Assembly (NCBI GenBank): GCA_947427205.1
Contig: CANEHB010000001.1
Span: 17,334-81,333, forward strand
DNA: 64,000 nucleotides
From: an uncultured Clostridium sp.
Lineage (GTDB): Bacteria; Bacillota; Clostridia; TANB77; CAG-508
Reading direction: 5' to 3'
This document shows, in pieces, positions 57,099 to 64,000 of this stretch. Both the position numbers and the translations under genes were made by a program. The number at the start of each line of letters is the position of its first letter. Within the stretch, counting starts at the first letter, position 1. Below the pieces are notes generated by a model that had not been told where the DNA came from, did no database searches, and saw only the letters and a list, made by a program, of their open reading frames with translations.

Positions 57099-57746
57099 TT
57101 ATAAATTTTTATTATATATTTTCATATAAAATACAGGTATTCCACTAGAATATGGAGCTATATCATATGCTTGAAAATATACTACAAATTCATTATTAGA
57201 ATTAATATAAAATTGATTTATTTTAAAAGTTTCTAAAACTAATTTGCAGTAGTTATCAAAATATTGATTATTTCCACTTGCTATTTGATCTTCAATTTGT
57301 TTGTTAATATTTTTTAGAATATCAATTATATAATATGGATTATTTGGAAAAAGATCAGCAAGTGTAATTTGTTTAGAACATTGCATATTCCAATTTTGAG
57401 AAGCTCTAGTAGTTAAGCCATGTGCACCACCAGAAAAGATGTATTCATCAGAATATAAACTAATAATGTTATTATTGTTGTAAGTAATATTATATTCATA
57501 AATTAGTTCAAATACCATAATAGGATATCCATTTGCATTATTATATTCAAATGTTTCTTGAGCTTGTTTTAAAAGCACAGTTTCAGCATATTTTTTTAAT
57601 TGCATGGCTTTAGATAAATTATAATTATTAAATTCTGATTTTGGGCATCCATTATAGATGCTAGGATATTCGATTTTATATTTTAAAATCAAATTACCTT
57701 TGTAAAATATTTCTTTTTCAAAAATATTATTTTTTATATTATACAT
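57099..57746 (-). CDS. DUF3298-domain protein (RsiV/PdaC-like)
   Basis: 215 residues. The N-terminal half resembles the DUF4163 domain and the C-terminal half DUF3298: YIFSGGAHGLTTRASQNWNM, ITLADLFPNN, and FVVYFQAYDIAPYSSGIPVFYM. These domains occur in the extracytoplasmic part of RsiV, which binds lysozyme, and in PdaC-like deacetylases. No span or signal peptide is visible here, so the protein seems cytoplasmic, which is unusual. ATG 57746 follows AGGTGAT; start codons at 57752 and 57755 are also possible. Confidence 0.82.
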   Translation of the reverse strand: MYNIKNNIFEKEIFYKGNLILKYKIEYPSIYNGCPKSEFNNYNLSKAMQLKKYAETVLLKQAQETFEYNNANGYPIMVFELIYEYNITYNNNNIISLYSDEYIFSGGAHGLTTRASQNWNMQCSKQITLADLFPNNPYYIIDILKNINKQIEDQIASGNNQYFDNYCKLVLETFKINQFYINSNNEFVVYFQAYDIAPYSSGIPVFYMKIYNKNL

Positions 57747-57934
57747 AAACATCACCTATATAATAATATGACAGATATAAAAAATAGTGTTCGAATAATA
57801 TAATAAACTTTAAATTTCTTGCAAAATCTTTTAAAATCTCTTTATTTCTTAATTAATCTATGATATAATTTAAAATCATTGATAAAATGGAAATATAAAA
57901 ATTGTTCAAATCTCTATTTTAAGGAGAAAAAGTT

Positions 57935-58690
57935 TTGAGAAAATTTTTTGTGAAATCAGATCAAGTGAATAATAATAAAATAGAAATAATAGATGAAGAT
58001 GTAAACCATATTAAAAATGTTTTAAGATTAACAGCAGGTGAAAAAATAAAGATATGTGATACAAGTAGTAGTAAAAATTATATTTGTGAAATAGAAGAAG
58101 TATCTAGGGATGTAGTTACTTGTAATATAATTGAAGAGGTATCAAGTGAAGCAGAGGGAAATGTAATTTTACATATTTATCAAGGATTACCTAAAGCTGA
58201 TAAAATGGAGCTTATTATACAAAAAGGTACTGAGCTTGGAGTGACAGAATTTATACCAGTTAATTTTAAAAGAAGTATAGTTAAGATATCAGAAAAAGAT
58301 GAAAAAAAGAAAATAGATAGATGGCAAAAAATTGCAGAAGTGGCTGCGAAACAAAGTGGAAGAGATATAATACCAAATATAAGAAATATAGAAAATATAA
58401 AAAATGTGTGTAATAATATTAAAGGTTATGATATAGTATTAGTTGCTTACGAATTAGAAGAAGAGAATTATATAAAAAATGAATTACTAAAGATAAAAAA
58501 AGACAATACAAATTATAGAATAGCTATTGTAATTGGTCCAGAAGGTGGAATTGATGAAGAAGAAATTAATGATTTTAAATTATCAGGGGCTAAAATAGTA
58601 AGTCTTGGGAAACGTATTTTAAGGACAGAAACAGTGGCACTTCAAGTTTCTTCTATAATTATGTATGAATTAGAAAATGGAGGAAATTAG
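57935..58690 (+). CDS. rsmE: 16S rRNA (uracil1498-N3)-methyltransferase RsmE
   Basis: RsmE methylates U1498 of 16S rRNA. The start MRKFFV, KADKMELIIQKGTELGV near residue 90, RWQKIAEVAAKQSGR near 129, and the SPOUT knot VIGPEGGIDEEEI near 197 with SLGKRILRTETVALQ near 223 are diagnostic. It starts at TTG 57935 behind AAGGAG. The usual prmA partner is absent. The next gene starts 3 bases after the stop. Confidence 0.96.
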   Translation: MRKFFVKSDQVNNNKIEIIDEDVNHIKNVLRLTAGEKIKICDTSSSKNYICEIEEVSRDVVTCNIIEEVSSEAEGNVILHIYQGLPKADKMELIIQKGTELGVTEFIPVNFKRSIVKISEKDEKKKIDRWQKIAEVAAKQSGRDIIPNIRNIENIKNVCNNIKGYDIVLVAYELEEENYIKNELLKIKKDNTNYRIAIVIGPEGGIDEEEINDFKLSGAKIVSLGKRILRTETVALQVSSIIMYELENGGN

Positions 58691-58692
58691 TA

Positions 58693-59340
58693 TTGGAAGA
58701 TAATTCTAAACTAATGCAATTAGAAATTGAAGAAAAAAGAAAATTACCTAAAAATTTAAAGGATAAAATTAGTACAAAAATATTTCAAGATTTAATAGTT
58801 GCAGTAATTATAATGGCGTATTTTTGTACTGTAAATATAACGTATTACAAATTAGAAAATTATAAATTTGAAGAATACATGAAATATTTTGCTTTAGCAA
58901 TTATCCTTTTTACTGTTATTTCTTTTGAAATTGCATACAGAAAAAATAGTATAAATATTGGAATTATTGGAATAGAGCTATTATCATGTGGAATACTTAC
59001 TCTTTATATACCATATATTTTTTTACATACTACAAGTGCACTAAGAGTTTCAATAATGATATTACCAGTTTTTTTAGTAGTTTATTATGGTATAAAATCA
59101 ATAATAATATTTAAGCAAAATCAATTCAAATATAGAAATAATTTAAGTGATGTAAAAGAAATTGTAAAAGATACTGAAAAAAGTAGTTATTTAGATGAAG
59201 AAAGTACAAAAACTTATAGAGCTAAAATAAAAGAAGAAGAAAACATTAGAAAAAAGTTGTTATCTGAGCAAAAACAAAGAAGAAAGCAAAGAGAAAAACA
59301 TGCAGAACCTAGAAATAAAAAAAGAAAAAGTAAACATTAA
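58693..59340 (+). CDS. Unrecognised four-span membrane protein
   Basis: 215 residues with four hydrophobic segments (about 33-51, 62-78, 90-112, 116-135) and a very basic C-terminal tail (QRRKQREKHAEPRNKKRKSK). It starts at TTG 58693, with GGAGG inside the end of rsmE. No family recognised. It is co-transcribed with rsmE and probably with yicC. Confidence 0.65.
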   Translation: MEDNSKLMQLEIEEKRKLPKNLKDKISTKIFQDLIVAVIIMAYFCTVNITYYKLENYKFEEYMKYFALAIILFTVISFEIAYRKNSINIGIIGIELLSCGILTLYIPYIFLHTTSALRVSIMILPVFLVVYYGIKSIIIFKQNQFKYRNNLSDVKEIVKDTEKSSYLDEESTKTYRAKIKEEENIRKKLLSEQKQRRKQREKHAEPRNKKRKSKH

Positions 59341-59364
59341 TCATATGAAAAGAGGTATATAATT

Positions 59365-60240
59365 TTGATAAAAAGTATGACAGGATTTGGCCGTGGAAAA
59401 TACGAAAATGAAGGAAGAAGTTACACTGTTGAAATAAAATCAGTAAATCATAAATATAGTGATATTAATGTAAGACTTCCTAGATTCTTAAATAGTGTAG
59501 AAGATAAAATTAGAAAAACAATTTCAAATAGTATTTCAAGAGGAAAAATAGATGTATTTATTACTTTCGAAAATTACAGTAGTAAAGGAACTACTATAAG
59601 AATAAATAGAGAACTTGCAAAAGAATATATAAAGGAATTGAAAGAACTAGCAACTGAAGCTGATTTAAAATTTGATTTGAATGTTATTGATGTTTCAAAA
59701 TTTCCTGAAATATTAAAAATAGAAGATGATCAAGATGAAGAATTAATTGAAAATGAATTAATGATTGCAGTAAATGATGCTTTAGATAAATTTGTTAGTA
59801 TGAGAGAAATTGAAGGTGAAAAATTAATTCAAGATATTGAAAAAAGAATATATTTGATACAAGATAAAGTAAACGAAATAACAAAATATTCAGGAACTCT
59901 TGTAGAAGAATATATGAAAAAACTACAAGTAAGAGTTAAAGAGCTCATGGATAATCAAACTGTAGATGAAAATAGATTAATGCAAGAAATAGTTATTTTT
60001 TCAGATAAATCATCTATAGAAGAAGAACTTACAAGATTAAAAAGTCATATATCACAATTTCTAGAATTAATAAAACAATCTTCACCAATTGGTAAAAAAA
60101 TAGATTTTCTTATTCAAGAAATAAATAGAGAAACAAATACAATAGGCTCAAAAGCAAATTCTTTAGAAATAACTAATTTAGTTATTGAGGTAAAAACAGA
60201 GGTTGAAAATATAAGAGAGCAAATTCAAAATATAGAATAA
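59365..60240 (+). CDS. YicC-family endoribonuclease
   Basis: The start MIKSMTGFGRGKYENEG and the end NREANTIGSK-type motif (here INRETNTIGSKA near residue 255) define the YicC/YloC family, a single-strand-specific endoribonuclease. The 291 residues are normal. It starts at TTG 59365 behind AGAGG. In Firmicutes it heads the yloC-remA-gmk-rpoZ-priA order, and the same genes follow here with gmk and rpoZ exchanged. Confidence 0.94.
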   Translation: MIKSMTGFGRGKYENEGRSYTVEIKSVNHKYSDINVRLPRFLNSVEDKIRKTISNSISRGKIDVFITFENYSSKGTTIRINRELAKEYIKELKELATEADLKFDLNVIDVSKFPEILKIEDDQDEELIENELMIAVNDALDKFVSMREIEGEKLIQDIEKRIYLIQDKVNEITKYSGTLVEEYMKKLQVRVKELMDNQTVDENRLMQEIVIFSDKSSIEEELTRLKSHISQFLELIKQSSPIGKKIDFLIQEINRETNTIGSKANSLEITNLVIEVKTEVENIREQIQNIE

Positions 60241-60440
60241 TTAAATAGAAATTAATTAACTATTAACAAATAAGGATATTAATTTCTTTATATATAATAT
60301 GAAATATCTTTATACTTAAAATGGTTTTTATAAAATAAAATGAAGTAAAAAAGTTTCTTTAATAGTAAATAATTTTTAAAATTATTATAAAATTTTATAG
60401 ATTTAAAAAAATCTAAATATAAATAAAGGTAGGTAAAATA

Positions 60441-60695
60441 ATGCAACTTATTAATATCGGTTTTGGAAATATTGTTTCTGCAGAAAGAATAATATCTATT
60501 GTTAGCCCAGAATCAGCACCAATAAAAAGAATTGTTCAAGAAGCAAAAGATTCAAAAATGGCTATTGATGCAACATATGGAAGAAGAACAAGATCAGTTA
60601 TTATAATGGATTCAGGGCATATAATATTATCAGCAGTACAACCAGAAACAATAGCAGGAAGAGTTGATAACGGGATTGATAATGATGACGAATAA
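60441..60695 (+). CDS. remA: DNA-binding regulator RemA
   Basis: RemA (DUF370) is a ring-forming DNA-binding protein that activates biofilm matrix genes in Bacillus. The 84 residues include [18 protein letters not shown], the [23 protein letters not shown] block and TIAGRV. Position between yicC and gmk is conserved. The preceding 200 bases show no gene. Confidence 0.95.
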   Translation: MQLINIGFGNIVSAERIISIVSPESAPIKRIVQEAKDSKMAIDATYGRRTRSVIIMDSGHIILSAVQPETIAGRVDNGIDNDDE

Positions 60696-60733
60696 TAAAA
60701 AATAGAAAAATATTTTAAGGAGGATTTTATAAA

Positions 60734-60946
60734 ATGATAGTAAAACCAACAGTATCAGAATTATTAAAGAAAGTTGAAGATAACAGATATTCATTAGTAA
60801 TAATGACAGCTAAAAGAGCTAGACAAATTGCAAATGGATCTGAAGCAAAAACAAAAGTTAAAGAAAGATCAGTAGTATCTTTAGCTGCAAATGAAATTGC
60901 TGAAGGAACAGTAACTAAACTTGATGAAAATTCAGAAGAAAATTAG
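60734..60946 (+). CDS. rpoZ: RNA polymerase omega subunit
   Basis: 70 residues with PTVSELLKKVEDNRYSLVI and TAKRARQIANGSEAK, the omega signature. It stabilises beta' in RNA polymerase. AAGGAGG precedes ATG 60734. Here it lies before gmk, the reverse of the usual order. Confidence 0.95.
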   Translation: MIVKPTVSELLKKVEDNRYSLVIMTAKRARQIANGSEAKTKVKERSVVSLAANEIAEGTVTKLDENSEEN

Positions 60947-60966
60947 TAAAAACGAGGTATAAAATT

Positions 60967-61524
60967 ATGTTAGTAATATTATCTGGAGTAGCAGGAGCAG
61001 GGAAAGATACAATAAAAAAAGAAATAGTAAAAAGAATGGAGAATGTAAAATCTATACCATCTTTTACTTCAAGACCACCAAGAGAAGGAGATATTCCTGG
61101 AAAAACATATATATTTTTATCTAAAGAAGAATTTGAAGAGAAGATAAGAAATGATGAAATTTATGAGTATGATATACATCATAATCATTATTATGGAACT
61201 TCTAAAAAAATCTTAAATGAAGAATCAAAAAATGGTATTATTATTAAAGATATTGATGTTAATGGAACAGAAATATTAAAAAATACTTTAAAAGACATAA
61301 AAATAGTAACTATATTTTTAAGAGTTCCAAAAGAGGAATTAAGACGTAGATTAGAGAATAGAGTAGACAAGCCATCAGAAGGCGAGATAATATTACGTTT
61401 AAACAGATTTGATTATGAAGAATCAAAAATTGGATTATATGATTATGTTTTAAAAAATGATGATTTAGAAAAAGCAGTAAGTATAATTCAAAAAATAATT
61501 GAAGAAGAAAATAAAGACCAGTAA
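60967..61524 (+). CDS. gmk: Guanylate kinase-like protein
   Basis: Gmk phosphorylates GMP to GDP. The P-loop is GVAGAGKDT (residues 7-15) rather than the common GPSGVGKGT. The GMP-binding block SFTSRPPREGDIPGKTYIFL (about 36-55), YEYDIHHNHYYGT (about 70) and IIKDIDVNG (about 95) are recognisable, with changes from typical Gmk such as SFTSR for SATTR. The 185 residues fit. Context next to rpoZ supports Gmk. Confidence 0.85.
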   Translation: MLVILSGVAGAGKDTIKKEIVKRMENVKSIPSFTSRPPREGDIPGKTYIFLSKEEFEEKIRNDEIYEYDIHHNHYYGTSKKILNEESKNGIIIKDIDVNGTEILKNTLKDIKIVTIFLRVPKEELRRRLENRVDKPSEGEIILRLNRFDYEESKIGLYDYVLKNDDLEKAVSIIQKIIEEENKDQ

Positions 61525-61617
61525 AAAAATGATACATAGAATTTAATATTAAAAGCAAAGAGGTGGACGATTAATTTATATATCGTCCATTATTACATAA
61601 ATTAAAAAGGATAAAAT

Positions 61618-63850
61618 ATGATTGCAGAAATTATTATTAATAGCAATGCAAGAGCTTTAAATAGAATATTTGATTATATAGTTCCAAAAGATATGGAAAA
61701 AGATATAAAAGTTGGAGCTAGAGTTTTTGTGCCATTTGGAAATGGAAAAAAAATAGAAGATGGATTTATTATTAATTTAAAAGAAGCTTCAGAATTTGCA
61801 AACAAAGAAATAGCTAAATTGGAGGTAAGTGAAAGCTTAACTGAAAATAATATAACTTTAGCTAAATTAATGTCAAGAAAATATTTTTGCAATATATCTG
61901 ATTGTATAAAATTAATGCTTCCTCCAGGAACTGGTGGAAAAGAACTTTCAAATAGAATGAAAGAAAAAACAGGTAACTTTATATTTTTAAAAAAAGAAAT
62001 TGATGAAATAAATTTTTTAATTGAAAATGGAAAAATAAAGAGTGATAAGCATATAAGAGTTTTGAAATTTTTAGAAGAAAATGATGGAATATATATATCA
62101 GATTTAGAAGTTTTAACAGATGTAAATAGAACTATTTTTAAAACTTTAGAAAAAAATGGATATATAGAAATTGTAGAAAAACAAATAGAAAGAAATCCAT
62201 TTGTTCATAAAAATATAGAAAAAGATAAAGCTAAAGTTTTAACAGAAGAGCAATCAAAATGTTTTGAAGAAATAAATGATAGTATTCAAAATAATAAATT
62301 TTCTAAAAATTTGATTTATGGAATAACAGGTTCTGGAAAAACAGAGATATATCTTAGACTTATACAAGAAGTACTAAATAAAGAAAAATCAGCAATAGTA
62401 CTTGTTCCAGAAATATCATTAACACCACAAATGGTAGATAGATTTCTAGCAAGATTTGGAGATACTGTAGCAGTATTACATAGTAAACTTTCAATAGGTG
62501 AAAGATTTGATGAATGGCAAAAAATCTCTAGTGGAGAAAAGAAGATTGTAATAGGAGCTAGATCAGCAATTTTTGCACCTATTGAAAATTTAGGAATAAT
62601 AATAATAGATGAAGAACATGATATGTCATATAAATCAGATACTACGCCTAGATATAATGCAAAAGATTTAGCAAAATATATAGCAGAAAAAAATAATTGC
62701 CCATTAGTTTTAGGTAGTGCAACACCTGAAATTACTACTATGTATAATGCTAAAGAAAATGAGATAAATTTATATACTTTAACTAAAAGAGCAAATAATT
62801 CAAAATTACCTAAAGTACAAATTATAGATTTAAGAAATGAACTTGCTAATCGGAAATAGGTCAATGATAAGCTTTAAATTGCAAGATAAGATAAAAGAAA
62901 ATTTAGAGAGAAAAGAGCAAACAATACTATTTTTAAATAGACGTGGATATTCTACTTTTATAATGTGTAGAGATTGTGGATATGTTGCAAAATGCAAGAA
63001 TTGCAACATAAGTTTAACATATCATATGAGTGAAAATAAACTTAAATGCCATTATTGTGGATATGAGGAAAAAGTTATAAAAGAGTGTCCAGAATGTAGT
63101 AGCAAAAAAGTAAAATATTTTGGAACAGGTACTCAAAAACTTGAGGAAGAGATACATAAGCTTTTTCCAGAAGCTAGTACAATTAGAATGGATATAGATA
63201 CTGTAAGTAAAAAGAATTCTCATGAAGAAATTTTAAATACTTTTAAAAATGATAATATAGATATTTTAATAGGAACACAAATGGTAGTAAAAGGACACCA
63301 TTTTCCCAATGTTACTTTAGTAGGAGTGGTAACTGCTGATAGTAGTTTGAATTTAGAAGATTATAGAGCTGTTGAAAGAACTTTTCAAACTTTAGTGCAA
63401 GTTGCTGGAAGGTCTGGGCGAGAAAAAGAAGGAGACGTGATAATTCAAACATATAATCCAGATCATTATGCAATAATAGAAGCACAAAAGCAAGATTATG
63501 ATTCATTTTATAATCAAGAAATAGAATTGAGAAAAATGTTGAATTATCCACCATTTTGCGATATAATAATGATTAGTTTTCAAGGAATAGACTTAAATGA
63601 AATACAAAAAATATCAAATTTAGTTTATAAAAAAATTAAAAGTGTAAATGATGAAAATATTAATATATTTAAACCAGTACCATCACCAGTTGATAAAATA
63701 AAAAACAAATATAGATGGAGAATAATATTAAAATGTAAAGTTACTTCTAGAATTTTGGATATAATAAATTATGGTATAGAAGATGAAAGAATAAAAAAAT
63801 GTAAAAATACAAGAATTACAGTAGATATAAATCCAAATACAATGAATTAA
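61618..63850 (+). CDS. priA: Primosomal helicase PriA read through a CGGA site
   Basis: PriA restarts stalled replication forks. Helicase motifs: GITGSGKTEIYLRL near residue 239, VPEISLTPQM near 263, IIIDEEHDMSY near 332, GSATPE near 366. At 62851 the frame meets CGG and stops two codons later at TAG. Reading CGGA as Gly gives RNELAN-G-NRSMISFKLQDKI, which matches the conserved PriA GNRS segment, and continues through the zinc-binding cysteines (CRDCGYVAKCKNC, CHYCG, CPEC) and QMVVKGHHFPNV. The joined protein is 743 residues, the normal size. Without read-through the helicase would lose zinc sites and motifs IV-VI. A gene this important is unlikely to be a pseudogene. Confidence 0.9.
62851..62854 (+). 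other. Candidate quadruplet glycine codon CGGA (site 7)
   Basis: CGG is codon 412 of priA, followed by AAA and TAG. Four-base reading gives the conserved Gly of the GNRS motif. The preceding codon is AAT. Confidence 0.85.
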
Positions 63851-64000
63851 TGTCCTTTTTGGGATGTTTGTTAGTAGACATTTTGTCCTTTTGTGGACAG
63901 TAGTTTTAAAATATTCTAAAACATAAATTATTTAATATTATTAAGGATTATACCAAAATATCAAATATTATTAAAATTATATAAAGTAAAAGGGGTTATA
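63851..64000. other. Region after priA
   Basis: GTCC/GGAC motifs near 63852-63900 form a weak hairpin (GTCCTTTTGTGGAC). AAAGGGG at 63989 could be the ribosome binding site of a gene that starts outside the window; a peptide deformylase would be usual in this position, which is only an expectation. Confidence 0.35.

Overview
The window is AT-rich chromosomal DNA from a low-GC Gram-positive bacterium, most likely an uncultivated Clostridia-like Firmicute. This is inferred from strong AGGAGG-type ribosome binding sites, frequent TTG/GTG starts, SepF/DivIVA/RemA, YlxM-Ffh-RpsP-KhpA-RimM-TrmD-RplS order, ThyX, and AGA as the main arginine codon. No rRNA or other species-level marker is present.

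Layout. 1-8.2 kb: a Cys-rich small protein, mutL-miaA, an HlyD-like adaptor, sepF-divIVA, rsmD. 8.3-16.2 kb: FtsK/SpoIIIE, a 507-residue protein of unknown function, a beta-CASP nuclease, a GH15 enzyme. 16.2-26.2 kb: radA, a 58-59 bp tandem repeat, a cyclophilin, a pilin-like protein, then the signal-recognition/ribosome maturation cluster. 26.4-26.75 kb: three tRNA-Gly genes. 26.7-32.96 kb: a 6.2 kb integrative mobilizable element inserted in the 3' end of the third tRNA-Gly. It carries a tyrosine integrase, an excisionase-like protein, a MobV relaxase, an ECF sigma/anti-sigma pair and a type III toxin-antitoxin system (ToxI repeats plus ToxN). 33-45 kb: accessory genes (serine recombinase, YhcG nuclease, asparaginase, ECF-ABC transporter operon, uracil permease, M15 peptidase, Nudix). 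45-64 kb: tsaE/tsaB/rimI, a Lon-family protease, a diaminopentanoate-dehydrogenase-like enzyme, a tandem ThyX, a PHP protein, tRNA-Asn, rsmE, yicC-remA-rpoZ-gmk-priA.

Main discovery. Six genes (an unknown 507-residue protein, a serine recombinase, asparaginase with two sites, an ABC permease, an M15 peptidase, and PriA) are each interrupted by the same event: one extra C directly before a glycine GGN codon, giving an in-frame CGG. Reading CGGN as a four-base glycine codon restores one full-length family-typical protein in every case. In my eye scan, CGG occurs in frame nine times. Seven are these sites; the other two lie in genes that look recently acquired. The third tRNA-Gly (26672-26745) has anticodon loop CTTCCGA, so U34-C35-C36-G37 can pair with CGGN across four bases, while its glycine identity elements are kept. 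I infer a natural quadruplet-decoding system, CGGN = Gly, with its own tRNA. The mobile element has chosen that tRNA gene as its integration site.
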